Shown piece after piece: positions 1 through 13,300 of a stretch of 64,000 bases of DNA (the first letter of the stretch is position 1; each line of letters begins with the position of its first letter). The DNA is from Gossypium raimondii (Eukaryota > Streptophyta > Magnoliopsida > Malvales > Malvaceae), in the NCBI RefSeq assembly GCF_025698545.1, contig NC_068572.1:620001-684000 (forward strand). The letters run 5' to 3'. The notes under the pieces are model-generated. The model searched no databases. It saw only the letters and a program-made list of their open reading frames with translations, and was not told the DNA's origin. The translations under genes and the position numbers were made by a program.

Positions 1-1389
1 ACCCATGTGCATAGTGGCAATATTTAATTTTGTTGCAAACTATAAGGTTTTGTTTATTTGTATATTTAAATAAATTAACCTATGAAAAGGTGAGACTAAT
101 AATTTTATAATCATATTTTATTTTAATTAATCACGAGGCATATGGAAACATGAAATATCATGGAATTACGTGCATGGCAGCAAGGAATTTAAGATTCTTT
201 AGCAGTTGACTCGTAAGATTAATGTATGTGCACAGAAAATTTTTAGGTGCGTCTAAATAAAATTTTAATTTTTAATAATTTACATATTAAATCAAATTTT
301 TATAATTTTAGGAGGTTAAAGTGTAATTTTATTTTTACTAATTTAAAATTTTAAAAGTTTTTAAAGGACCTAAATAATAATTTTTTATTTTAGGGGGGCC
401 GAGGCCCCTGCCAGACCCCCTAGATTCGCCTCTCTGTATGTGTAGTATTATTTATAGATATATTTAAAATATTATTATAAAAATTATTAAGATGATAATA
501 TGTGTCTATTTATTTATTTTAATGTTGTCTCAATTAGTTCATTTTGTCAATCTAGTTATCACTTCTAAGTACTAAATGAGAGTCCACATATAATGTGGAA
601 CATGTTTGAAGCACATGGATCAAATTATGAACTTATCAGTATTTATCTCATGGATAAATTAGATTTTATGTGTTATAGGAAATAGACAATTTCAGTAAAA
701 TTTTGAAGGTTTTTTTTTTAACACGTAAGATTTAAGCTATCCATGTAATATGCAATGACAAAGTTAGGGGTAAGTAGGGGCCTTGGTCCCTTGATTGAAT
801 GGTGTTATTTCAATTATAGCCTATTCTAGTAATTATTTTTAAGCCCCTAGATAGTTTACAATGAAAATTATGCATTTTAAGCCCTTCCAAAAGAATACTA
901 TTTTTATTTCGTCCCTCTTAAAAAACTACTATCTTTACCTTTGGTAGTAGATATACACATGTTCTAAATACAATCCATATGAGATTTAAGCTAGCATTTG
1001 ACACCTAACCTAACAATTAGGTTTATCAATAGAGGCATGTCACAACCCCAAAATGGAAAATTGTTGCTCTAGACCCTCAAAATTAAAAAAACCCCTAACT
1101 TAATCTATGATAAAATTACAATTTGCTCCTCCCAAAAAATATATAACTTAATCTGGTTTCTTAAAAGAATTTATGATTTCACCCATGTTTATCAAAGACC
1201 ATATTAATACGACACCAATACTTAATCACTCAATTAAAACATTTTAATTCAAAATCAATTTTTTTTTGTGAAAAAGACAAACAAAACATATTAAACAATT
1301 AAAATCGGAAAGTTTGAAACTCTAGCAACTTCAACAATCACTGCTATCTCTTTTGGAATTTTTGCAAATACTTGTTAAAGCTAAATTTT
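1..1389. other. AT-rich repeat-derived intergenic DNA
   Basis: No gene is visible. The stretch is AT-rich with short fragments of dispersed repeats. A G/C-rich patch near 395-435 is of a kind that recurs as degenerate versions elsewhere in the window (near 770-790 and 13700-13750). I see no open frame with a recognisable protein and no tRNA or rRNA. Confidence 0.6.
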
Positions 1390-1800
1390 TCTCTGAAGCC
1401 ATTTTTACAAGATTGTTCATAACTTGATTTCTCTCTTTGGGGGATATGCTTGAGTTCTCATTGCTCCATAGTTTGTAAGATCCATAGTCGTATGGATGTC
1501 TTGTTGAGCTTTGACCACCTCCAAATTGTCAATGTGAATGGAAACTTTCTTGCATCCTTCCCTTTAAACAAAGGTTAGACCATTTAAGATTCCCCACAAT
1601 TCGGCATCAAACACTGAACAAAAACCCAAATACCAATTATATCTAGCAATCCACAGGCCATCTAAGGTTAGCCCATCTTGCTTATACGCCACCCCTTCGA
1701 CAGCAACCCATTCTGCTTTCAACTTAACAACGCTATTAGTAAATAAGTGAAACCAAGTACCTGTTGAATCAGAAATGTGATCAAACTTGCGCGGTCCAAA
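1390..1800 (-). pseudogene. LINE-type retrotransposon RNase H domain remnant
   Basis: Read on the minus strand, this stretch encodes a degenerate RNase H-like domain of the kind at the 3' end of plant non-LTR retrotransposons. It includes the strongly characteristic segment CSVFDAELWGILNGL, followed after a TAA stop by a conserved-looking VSIHIDNLEVVKA segment (the family usually has an IETDSLEVV-like motif). Upstream, WFHLFTNSVVKLKAEW matches nothing I can name. There is at least one in-frame stop and no reverse transcriptase nearby, so this is a dead fragment. The domain call rests on motif recognition only. Confidence 0.7.
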
Positions 1801-3893
1801 AAGGTCTTGTTTGAGTGTTTCAAATTATTGTTTAGCCCAACTTATCGAAGATTTGATGGTTTCAGAGTTCCAAGAATTTTTTTTTAAAATTATAGAGATA
1901 AATTTAAAATCTAAAAATGTATGAATGAAATTAACCCAAAACAAAATCCCAAAAGTGGAATCTCACCATCTTTGTAGATCATTAATGCACACGACTCATG
2001 CTTTACTTAATTTTGACAAAAATGGTTCTTTTTAATCAATCTTTTAGACTTAATTTTGATTAAGGCTATACCTTTTTTACATATGAAAATGGACCATTGG
2101 ATCAATTCCCACCCGAAAAAAGAAATTATATGCAAACTATAAAATAGAAGAGACATTTAATAAACGTTTTCTTACCTTCAAACTAAAATACCTGCCTAAC
2201 ACTACCAAAACAACAGGCGGTTTTATTTTTGAACAAGCAAAAACTAGTCATGATTAAAGGTGGTTGTCGGTTTTAATATTTATAAATTAGGGTGAGTTTA
2301 GAAAAAATACATTTATATATTTAGGTTAAATTACTATTTGGGATTCAACTCGGTAACAACTTTCGTATTGGGGTTTGAATTTTTTTTTTGTTCAAGTTAG
2401 TCCTTAAACTTGGTAATTGTTCTCACATTGGGGTTGAACATTTTTTTATCCAAGTTAATTTGGCAATTGTTCCTATATTAGGGGGTTTGGACTTGACAAT
2501 TATTCTCACATAAGGGGCTAAACTTTAGGATTTTTAAGAAAATATCAGAGGCTAACTCGGACCAAAAAAAGTTTAGGCTCTAATATAAGAACATTTGTCA
2601 AGTTCGAGAATTAACTTGAATAATCTAATATGAAAATAATTACCAAATTAAAACCCTTCCATATATTTGTCTTTCTTCTAAGTTTTCTACGTGGTTTTAA
2701 TACTTAATTTGTCTTTTTAGGGTTTTTGGTTGCTTACGTGGATTCCATCATGCAAAACCACCAAACTCTATCACCAGCTTATGTATTATCTATTCCATTT
2801 TGCCATATTAATTTGTAAAATTATAAATGGATAAAAAGGTTGTTTGGTTGTTTTTGGGAATAATACCTTTGAATTTAGTTTATTCACGTGGTTATTATTA
2901 TTAAAATAAGGTTGGTGGAGCTAATTTTGGTACATCACCTTCACATGTTACTCTCGAGCATCACATCATTAGGCGCATTTTTGCTATTAGCTATTACTAC
3001 TACAAGGGTTAGAGCCTCTTAATTATGATCACATAACTACTGCTTCTAAAATCGTCTTACATTGCCACCTTTCTCCAATAAAATATTTACACGTGAATAA
3101 ACTAAATTCAAATATGATACACCTACATTGAAATATTTATGTAATAAATTTATTAATAAATATGAAAACACATCATTTTATGTTTATAGATTGCATACAT
3201 AAATAATTATATTTATCCAATATAAAAATAAATTGATGTATTTATTTCTTTAAATGTGTATGATTAAATCAAAATTAAAGTTTCAAATATACATTTGAAC
3301 CACGATTAGAGTTTCACGTGTATAATTGTACCAAATTAAAGTTCATGTATAATTTTGAGATTTGTCCCTTATAAATACTTCAATATTAAATTACATTTAA
3401 TTTGATATTTACTTTTATTTACTTTGATGAGTAAATACATTTATTGTGTAAATATTTCAATGTAAATGAAAAAAGATTTATCTTTATAATAATGTTAAAT
3501 ATAATTTTTTTAAAATATATATAATCTAACTCCATGAGTGGCATGGTTTAAAACTAGTATCAATAAATTATATATAAAAGGGCCTTCCTTCATCCACTTC
3601 TCTTTTATTTTCTTTTTCATTCAAAGATAAATAGTCAATTTTAGTTTTAATCCTTATATTAATTTCATTTAATATAGTCCTCTACTTTCTTGTCCACAAA
3701 AGATATATAGTTAAATTTCAGTTTTAATCAATTTACTATAATCATAATTGGGATTTACCCCTCATATATTAATTCCTTTTAATTTGATCCTTCCTTTTGT
3801 TGATATGTGCTATTCTCTTTTTGTTTTCTTTACATTACTAGAAAATGTTAAATTTCAATTTTAGCCCCTCTATCATGCATGGATTTGAGATTT
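1801..3893. other. Intergenic DNA with foldback repeats
   Basis: No gene is visible. Around 2322-2670 two arms are imperfect inverted copies of each other: the left arm has GGTAACAACTTTCGTATTGG and TTGGTAATTG, and the right arm has their reverse-complement counterparts ATAATTACCAAATTAAAACCC. This fits a non-autonomous foldback element. The 3060-3370 and 3620-3890 stretches are shorter copies of other dispersed repeats, with relatives near 52200-52520 and 16790-17160 respectively. Confidence 0.5.
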
Positions 3894-6365
3894 TGTAATG
3901 ACCCAGTTTCCAGTGGTATCAAAAAAGGCAGTTTCGAAACCCTGCTTTCGTAAATCGAGTTTGTAAATTGTTGAATTAAAAATTTGTTAAGCGATTTAAC
4001 CGAATTTGTGAGTAATTATGGCTCAAGGACTAAATTGTAAAAGTTTAATCACTATAGATTTTTAATTAGATTAAGACTTGGGGACTTAAATAGTAATTAA
4101 CCAAATGACCAAAATAGAAAATACTTTTGATATATGTTAGTGGACGGTGCATGTTAATTAGTTCATGTAATTAAGGTTTAAATTAGCTAAAACTTAATTA
4201 ATTAAACTAATTAACTTTTAATCAAGTAAATATATATAAGTGGAAGTAGAGATGAATTCATACTCTCCAACCATCTGAAAATTCAAAACAAAAAGGGGAG
4301 GATGCCATTGTAGGGTTTCAAGCTTTTTTACCTTAATTTCAAGTAAGTCCCTAGCCATTTTTCTTTTATTTTTATGGAAAGTGAATCATAGGAGCTTGGT
4401 TTAGCTAGCCAATGTACTAATTTATAAAACTGTTAAAGTTTTAGAAAGTTTCCACAGTTGAGAATTGAATGAATTAGGTGTTAAATTGTTAGAAATTAAG
4501 TTTAGTATATTAAAATGACTAAATTGTAAAGCTTAATTGTTAGTTTCGTACATTAGGGACCAAATTGAATAAAATACAAATTGTCATGAATTGTTTGTAA
4601 GGATAAAAAATAGAGGGTCCTTAATGAGTTTTGGTAAAATCAGATTCTAATATGAGGCTCTAAATTGAAAGTTATGCTTGTCTCGATTTTAGGGACTAAA
4701 CTGAATAAATTACAAAATATGTGAAATTTGTTGTTTGACTCTGATTTGGCTGGAATTTGATAATGTGATATGCTTTATGTTTATTCATAGCTAATGACAA
4801 CATTGAATCGTCGAGAGGGAAAGGAAAAGCGAAAACCATCGATGAGTGGCGCACGAAATCTCGATTTGTACATTTATGATTTAAAGCCATTTTAATTGAT
4901 TGCATTATTTGCATATGAGAGTGTCAAGATGAGTATTTAGTGATAAATTGAACTATTGGTTTGAGCTTGAATATGAATTGTCGAAATAGAGGACTAAGGT
5001 GAATAAAATGTAAAACAACATGAATTAATTGAACTATGATATGTGTTATGGAATTGAGTGAAAATATATATTAATGATATGAATTAGATATGATATGTTA
5101 ATGAATTGAGCTATGATAGTGAATATGTTTGATAAATGGTAATTGTACTAAATTGTAATGAGTTGAATATAGTACCCTATTAGCTGTTTGGGCTGTGTCG
5201 AATATAGTTGGCATACCATAGGGTTGAATTGAGTACGAGATTATGCGCTTATGCACCAGGATGCACTTCGTGTGCCAGATTTGTGCTTTGTGCTCCAGGA
5301 TACGCTTCGTGCACTAGTATGCACATACGTGCCAGTTTACCTTATTTCAGTTTATTTGATGATGCACTTCGGTGATAGTTTGGTGTGTTGGTTGGACGAA
5401 CTGAGTATCCTTCTGACTCTGAGTCAAGTTAATAAGGGTTACAAATCACAAGTTAGTAAATAATTCGGATAAGGTAACATGAAATACTATTAAGCCAAAC
5501 TTGTAGCTATGTAAGTTGAAATAAAGAAGATATATGGTTATATTGTGATTTAGCTGAAAATGAGCCCTGGGGGCCGAAATGAATATGAAGGAGTCATCGG
5601 ACTCCAGAACCGGTTCGAATGTTATAAATACTAAAGCAAAAGAAATGAATGTCTTGGTACATGAATGATATGTTTCTATTAGCATTTTGTGTAATGCATA
5701 AATGAGTGCTTGATCATGGAATGGTATGGAATTAGTATGAATTGAATGAGTACTAATGGTTAAATAAGTGGTTCATTTTAGTCTTTTGGCATGTATCTAG
5801 GAATTTTAGGCTAAAGGTCTCAAATGTTTAAGTTGCACATGAAATGATCTTTTGTTAATGATTTGAACTTGTGTTTGAATGGATTTTAGTTGGTTTTGGA
5901 TATATGAATTGGTTGTATGAGAATGGATATAAGTGATTTTAGGTCCCTTTTAACTTGTAACATATTGGCTTTGGAAGAAATAGATTGTCACACCTCGATG
6001 AAAAACCTCTAACGTCGCGACGAGAAACAGAACAAGGTCCATGTAGCGATGTCGTTGATTTGAGGTCACGATGGGCCCTAAATAGAGAGTCACGTTGTGA
6101 TGAGGAAACCCCAAAGTTGTGATGTCAGCTCGAAACTTTGTATTCTTTATATTTTGGTCTATATCGACCTTAGATTGGCAAACGAGCTTTCGCAAGCGTG
6201 TATAAGATTCGAAATTGATTATATAATGTTTAATATGTATGAATTACTTATAATTAAATGTATATTGATCATTGAATTGAATGTTATAATTATAGTAGCT
6301 CCGGCAACAAATGTGATACCTTGCAGCTCGGACCCGACGATCGGGTCAAGTGTCGGGGTGTTACA
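3894..6365 (+). mobile_element. Solo LTR, probably Ty3/gypsy
   Basis: The element begins TGTAATGACCC and ends GGGGTGTTACA, so it has the 5-bp terminal inverted repeat TGTAA/TTACA usual for LTRs. The flanks are GATTT on the left and AATTT on the right, four of five bases matching, as expected for an old 5-bp target duplication. Length is about 2.47 kb. There is no internal gag-pol and no second LTR, so this is best read as a solo LTR left by recombination between two LTRs. The small frames inside it (near 5251-5463 and 6097-6372) have no recognisable protein. A cluster of short CTTCGTG-type repeats lies at 5240-5340. The gypsy assignment is inferred from length and end sequence. Confidence 0.65.
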
Positions 6366-7420
6366 AATTTAATCTCTACACTTTAATTTCTAATATAATT
6401 TGGTCTTCATATTTTTATAATGTTATTAGTTAGTCCAAATAGTTAATATTGTTAACCTTTTTTTTATTAAAAATTTCGTTGTTATATATAATTTGAATGC
6501 TCTAAAGATCTTTCAGGTTTGCATTGCCTTTTTTTGACATTAAAGACAATGGCCAAATTTCAATTTTGGCCCCTATACCATGTTGAAACTTGGATTAAAT
6601 ACATGTACTTTGATTTTTAACATGTATAAAGACTTAAAGCATATTTTAACATTTAAGTTTTTACTCTATAATTTGACACAAATAAATATATATTGAGCTA
6701 TTCTATTAATGTAAATGGTAATTAAAATAAATTAAAAATAATTTATAGGTTTAAGGCTACATTATAGTCATGGGTTTGAAACGAAACTAAATGCTTTTCA
6801 TATTTTGTTTCCACTAATAAAGAATGCAATAAATGTGACACCAAATTATAATAACTTTATTTATTAGGATTTCTTTAATGGGTTTTAGAGAAATTGCTTA
6901 GCTTTTTCTTTTGTCCCTTTCACAATTGGGGAATTATTTTATTGTTTCACAATTTTTGGAATTTTGTTGAAATGAGAATTACATAAATTTTCACATGTTA
7001 ATGTTATTCTCCTTCTAGAAGAGAAACTTTTTTCAAACTTTATCGAAAACAGTTCTAAGTTAATTGGTTGAATCGAAAATTGATAGATTTAATGATTCAA
7101 TTACAGTCTTAAAATCGAAAAATTAAAATTATAAGAAAAATCAATAATTAATCGTGAAACAAGTAATCAATTAATTAGAAATTTTTGACAAAATAATATG
7201 TTTATTTTCTTAGTGCTTTGACTTTTGACCTATAAAATTAAGTTAAAATTAATGCTGGGTTCTGGATTTCATATGCTACATATATTATAAATAAATTAAA
7301 ATTTTCAAATTAATAAGGTATTTAGGAATTTCGAATTCACTATAAACAATCATCTAATTACAAATAGTAGATTTAAGAAATAATCATGAATACTACTCTT
7401 GTATGTGTATTGGTTTTAAA

Positions 7421-8211
7421 GGTTTAATATAATATTTGACATCCGAATTTGACATTTTCTTAATTTGGTATTTAAGCTTCTTCTTTTTGACTAATTGGTA
7501 TTTAAATTTGTTAAATGTTATACAAATTACCCCAAAACGTTAGCATTGTTAGTTTTTATTTTATTTTATCAAGGGATGACCGACATATGACAAATAATAT
7601 GAAATTCAATAGCAAAAATAATTACATTTATTTGAAGTTCCCTCCGTTTTATTAAGAAATATGTCCACATTTAGCTTTTCATTGGGGTTGAGATTACTTT
7701 GATTGGTAATGTTAAGAATTATTCAATAGAGACAGCATGCTTAAAGCATGACTTAGCCTTCACAAAGACCTCAATTTCAAAAAAAAATTTGTTAGTATCA
7801 AAGGAAGTCCGTGTCTAAAAATTGTGCTTTGAGATATGCTTAATGAATATTAAAAAAAAGAAAATATGAGCTTCAAAACACAAATTAAAAGAATCTCATT
7901 ATGTAAAATTTAAAAAAATTGAATTAAAAGTAATTAAATATTTAAATAAAAAGAAGAAAATAAATTCTAAGTCATCTTCCACTTGTGCATAATAAATTGA
8001 TTACTTTTGCTACCTCACAAAAAAAAAACACTGTTACTTAGTATATTGGAGTTGTATAACATTTGTCAAGTTTAGGTACCAAATTGGACGAAAAATAGCT
8101 TAGGTATCAAATTAAGAAAAAGTGTCAAGTTCAGTACCAAATTAGAAAAAAGAACTGAGATACCAAATTAGCAAAAATGTCAAATTCAAATGCTAAATGT
8201 CATATTAAGCC
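7421..8211. mobile_element. Foldback (Mutator-like) element
   Basis: The left end GGTTTAATATAATATTTGAC and the right end (reverse complement AGGCTTAATATGACATTTAG) form imperfect terminal inverted repeats. The arms are about 140-170 bp and carry alternating copies of a TTTGGTATTTAAG motif. The flanks TGGTTTTAAA and TTCTTTTAAA match at 8 of 10 bases, consistent with the 9-11 bp target duplications of Mutator-like elements. There is no coding capacity. Confidence 0.55.
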
Positions 8212-8694
8212 TTCTTTTAAATCCAATCTCGGAAACGCTAAAGCCCTACTTATCACTTAATAGAGTTATTTTATTTAAGATTATGTTATCTTTTACAAAA
8301 CAATATAATTATATCCGATATTTAATTTTAAATAAAATATGAAACATTTTAAACATTTAACCTTATTCTAAATAAAAATCAAATTTTAATCGTAAAGTTT
8401 TTATAGGATTATATAATATTAAGTAAACAAAATAAAATTAATTAATTAAAATATTCTCCATTAAGTGATAGGTAGATTTTATCTACTTATCTTTTCTACA
8501 CTTTTTTAGAAAAGATTCTATCAAAATTTTTATTTTAGATTATCAAACATGTGTAAAAAAATAAATCATTAAAATATTAGTTTTCAGTTGATTTAATTTT
8601 TTACACTTAATTTCTCAATACTTATTTTTTCAATACTTAATGTTTTAGTTTATCAATCATGCCTAAGCAAAATATATTCATTTTTGGATAAACT

Positions 8695-9010
8695 ACTGTA
8701 GAGTGTAGAGATCGCCCAATTATGATTTTTTTTTTTTTTGGTCACCAACTATGAAAAGTTACAAAATGGTCACTCAACTATTTAATTTTATCTTTTTTCT
8801 TCACCTGCTGGCTAATGTGTAAATAGAAATACCCAAAACTCCAAGATAGTTGGGAGGCTAAAAAAGACAAAATCAAATAGTTGAGTGACCATTTTGTAAC
8901 GTTTCATAGTTGGTTGGCCAAAAAAGAGAAATACTAATAGTTGGGTGACCATTTTATAACTTTTCATAATTGGGTGGTTAAAAAAAAACCATAGTTGAGC
9001 AATTTAATTT
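8695..9010. mobile_element. Inverted-repeat MITE (GGTCACTCAACTAT family)
   Basis: The left arm has AAAATGGTCACTCAACTATT, and the right arm has its near-exact reverse complement AATAGTTGAGTGACCATTTT. A third, partial copy follows at 8936-8970. Related foldbacks occur at 29150-30102, 40230-40680, 42531-42873, 45958-46638 and 61270-61370. The exact ends are uncertain and I found no clear target duplication. Confidence 0.5.
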
Positions 9011-9690
9011 CCGATTAAGTTTTTAAAACATATAATAGTCAAATATTGAAGTGCTAATGCTTTTATTTTATAAATTTTAGAGACCAAAAAACATTTTTAA
9101 GTTTAATTCATGATTTGGCCCATAAATTATATCTATTTTCTTACTTTGATACCTAATTTTTTTGTCCCAATTTTGTACTTAAAGTACATTCAAATTCTAA
9201 TTTGGTACCTAAAGTATGCCCCAGTTATATTTTTAGTCCAATATTTTGACAAACGTTTAAAAATATTCTCATAGCCAATCACAAAACACCACATGACATC
9301 TTTATGTAAAAAAATTATTTTCTTTTATTAAATGTATATACACATTAAAAAACTTAAAATGAAAATAAATATATAAAATTCAGAAAATATATATATAATC
9401 TAGAAAAAATATAAATTATAAAATAAAATTTACAAAAATTATGATAATTGAAAAGAAATTTTTGAAATTAATAATATTATTACAAAAATTGTAAAAAACT
9501 ACAAAAAGGTTTAAAATTCTTTTTATATAAATTCTAAAATATATAATTCTAAAATTCTCAAAAAAAGTATTTAAATTTAAAGTAATTGCAAAAAAAAGTT
9601 GAAATTTAATTACCTTTGTTAAATTTTATAACATTTTTCAGTTTTTATTAAGTAAATGCAAAGGTATTTTGTTACCGTTGAAATTTAATA

Positions 9691-9979
9691 CGTTAGACTA
9701 AAGAATAAATTAGTCATTCTGTTAAAAATTCTATCCATTTCTACTGTTAAAAAATAGACCCTATACGTCAGCATGAGATACACGTAGCACGCCACGTAGA
9801 ACTATCTAATTATTCCATCAAACACATCAATTTTTATTAGTAGAAATAGATAAAAAATTTTAACAAAAAAAATGCTACTTTGTTCGTTGATCTAACGTAT
9901 AATGACTAATTTACAATTTTAGTAAAAGAAATAAAATACAATTTGACTCTTAATATAAAAACCTCTATCATATTTTTAC
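9691..9979. mobile_element. GTAAAAGTACC-family MITE, truncated copy
   Basis: It shares the family core: a 'cgttaga..aaaga..aaa' segment, 'tctgttaaaaattctatcca', 'tttctactgttaaaaa', 'acgtcagcatgagatacacgt', then the inverted second half. It ends in a degenerate copy of the GGTACTTTTAC terminus. The left terminus is not recognisable. It lies just downstream of the FAR stop codon. Confidence 0.6.
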
Positions 9980-10380
9980 CATTATATCTTATGGGATTCG
10001 TTTTTGTAACTCATTGAACGAACCAAAGAAAATAATTCAATATAAATATTTTTCCATTTATAAATTCCACAAACTTTAACATATATATTCACCAACACAA
10101 TATATATATATATAGGAAATCCACTATGAAATTAATATACTTCAATAGAATCTCTTCATGTTCGTTTTACGATAAACGGAGATTAATTTTTAAAATTTGT
10201 AATTATCTTTTCCAATGATAACATTTTCAAAAGTTTGAACTCGACTTTTGAAGTACACCCAACCTTTTGTAGACAGCTATATATAATTTTCATGCTGTCA
10301 TGAATAACAATGACACTTCAAATATATATATATATATATAACTAAATATTAATTCGACCCTAGTTCTTAATTTATTTTTT

Positions 10381-13300
10381 TCATTTGAAAATGTATTTTA
10401 CGATCCCAGGAATATGAGTGTTCATGAAATAATCATCCCAGTTGATGCATTTAGGGTCGAAATAGAACATATCGTTCTCCGCTAGGCTGGATCTCGCCGC
10501 CATTCGTAGCTTCTCGGTGTTTATGTCATCAAATCTGATAATTCAATAGAATCGATTATTACAAGGCACAAGCATCAAACTAACAGGGATCTCCTCGGAG
10601 GGAGGAGGGCAAGCAATGGAAATTCTTTATTGCTTCTTATAATTGATTATTGCACTTTGCCTCACCCTAAATATTTTATTAATAATTTCCTAACTTCGCC
10701 TTAAGAATTTTAAAATTTTCAGACCTCAATCTTGACATTAAGTCGTAGCTACACCATTGTGCCGTTCGATGTTTCTTAAGATTTGATAAAAATAAAAATA
10801 AAATAAGAAGAATTTATAGATACATACATTGCATCGAAGAACAAGTAGGGTCTGTAAATGTCTATCAACCGAGTCACGAAGCTGATTTTCCTGTTGAGAT
10901 CACTGTAAACTCCTTGAAAGAAATGGCAAAATGCTGTATTTGCAAATTCCAGTCCCTGAAAAAAATGAATTATACTTATTTTACGGTTTTCACCGTAATC
11001 GATAATCGTAATGTTTATTACATATGCAATTGAGAAAAAATATGAACTAATTAAAATAAGGACGAGTTTGAGGTAAGAGTGAGTAAAAGTTTTTTCGAAT
11101 TGACCGGCTTTCGGTTGAATCAATTATGATGGTTAATTTGATTAGGTATAGGTTCAATTATTGCAAATCAGTTGAATTCAACCGACTTTTAATAGAAAAA
11201 AATGGTTTAACCGATTTTAAATCAAATCAATTAGGTTAGCTAAGGTCACGACGTAGCTAGGGGTTGGCCTTCACCTTCCTTGTTAAGTAAAATAATATTA
11301 ACTTTACTCCTCCTTAAAATATTCAATTTAAGCCCTTTGTAAATAAAATTTTTATTTTTAGCCCTCTAATACTAAATTCTTAGCTTCACCTCTAGTTAAG
11401 CTAGGGGTGAAGACAGAAAAAAGTTTTAGAGGCCTAAATTAAAATCATAAATTTTTGAAAGAGTCAAAAGATAATTTTACCAATATTATACTAATTTATA
11501 ATTTTATAATTTTTAAAAAACATAAAATAATTGTACTTTTTAAGAAGGACTAAGACCATTAACTACTCCATAGATTTGTAAATTTATACAAAAATTAAAG
11601 AAAATACGAAGGAGAAGGAGACTAGAGCCCCTACTAGCCCTACTCCCCATTTGGTCTCTAGTTAAAGCACGAGGTTGGTTGGTTAAGTTAATTTTTCGAT
11701 GTTTTTTAAAAACAAACCAATCGATTGCACACCCGTATTATTATTACGAACCTTCAAAGGGAGCAAGTATCGAAGAGCCATGTATCTATGGAAGCTGGCC
11801 ATGCTATCCATGACACGAATTTTACCAACAATAACAGCCTTCCCATCTTTGTTGATCCAAGGTTTCTTGGAGAAGTATCGGTAGCCAAAGTCTTGGAGGC
11901 TAAGGTACTTGACCGGGTTCCTCATCGACGAACCCACTTGGTAGATCGTCTCCGATGGTTGGTTCGATGCATGGGCTACCATGGCTACGATGATGGCATT
12001 CACCACCATGTCAGCTGGTATCTGAAAAAATAATATGAAAATTTTCATACATTAATGATGTGATTTTGAGGCAATTGCTTGTTATGTAGATGAATGAAAA
12101 ACCGGTTAAACTCTAGTTTTGGTCCCTCTACTATACTAGAATTTGAATTTAGTTCTTGTACATTAATTTAGTAATGTTAGAACCTAACCAAAACCGGTCA
12201 GTTGAATAGGAAACTGGTGGTTTGATCGGTTTGACCGGTGACATAAAATTAGAAATAAATTAAACCGCTTTTGAATTGATAAAAATAGGAAATCGAGACA
12301 AAAAATAGGCGGTTGAATCAGTTGAACCAATTTATAATTTTTTTGAATATTTATATGAATATTTATTTATTTATTTATTTTCTATTAAATCAATGGTTGA
12401 ACTAGTTTAATCAATTTGACCACTTGTCCGATTTTTAATTTATTATTAATATAACATAATTTGACTCTAGGATAATATAAGCGATGGAGTAGCCCTAGCC
12501 ACCAAAATGGTAAAATTGTATTTAGGACCTTTTAAAAATTGTAAAATTTTTAGTTAGTACATTGATAAAATTACATTTTGACTCCACAAAATTTTAAATT
12601 CAATATTGATTGTCCTTAAAATGATTTTCTAGCTTCACTTCTCTTTGGTTCTATTCTTTTATAATATCATTAGTTAGCGAATAATTAAATTATTAACTAT
12701 TCCACTTACTTGGATTTTCTTTTAAAAACACCATTTCTTTAAGAGAAAATTCTCGTCAACACTTTTAACCGTAATAGTTAACATTGTTAAATATTTGAAT
12801 TAACTAATGATATTATAAAAGTAAGCCCCAAATTATGTTAGATTAAGGTAAAAGAATTAGACCCCAAATTTAAGGATAGTAGAGGAACCAAAATCAGAAA
12901 TCAACCAACATTTTATTGAGAATTGAACTCACCAGGTCAACAACTGAGTCCACATCACCGAGGAAGAAAGTCAATTTCCCCTTAGCATAACCCATTGCAA
13001 GGCTATCGATGGTTCTGTACTTATAAACAAAAGAAGTATATAAATAACTAATTATAAAGAAAACTATAAACAAAAAAGTTAGAGGACTAATTTAGTAATA
13101 AAACCATAAATTATAAAACGATAGGGGTAGCTTACCTAACACCTTCAGCCCAACCAGGAAATGGCTCTTTGAAAGTGCTGGTTATGATAGTAGGTCTTAA
13201 TATGATTGTAGCCATATTTGCTTTGAATTCCCCCACTAGCATTTCTCCCATTGCCTTTGTAAATACATATGTATTTGGCCATCCATAAAATCTTGCCCTA

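Larger units (their letters stand above)
6366..10380. other. Repeat-rich intergenic DNA downstream of FAR
   Basis: No gene is visible. It holds a foldback element at 7421-8211, a second inverted-repeat element at about 8695-9010, a degenerate MITE at 9691-9979, and simple TA tracts near 10090-10115 and 10320-10341. The remainder is AT-rich, with fragments of TTTGGTACC-type dispersed repeats near 9110-9250. Confidence 0.55.

Noticed and set aside
5251..6372. Frames of 70 and 91 codons on the plus strand and 79-81 on the minus
   Set aside because: Inside the solo LTR at 3894-6365, with no conserved motif.
10776..12048. Several separate frames of 60-120 codons
   Set aside because: The minus-strand ones are exons 8 and 9 of the FAR gene extended into introns; the plus-strand ones are their antisense.
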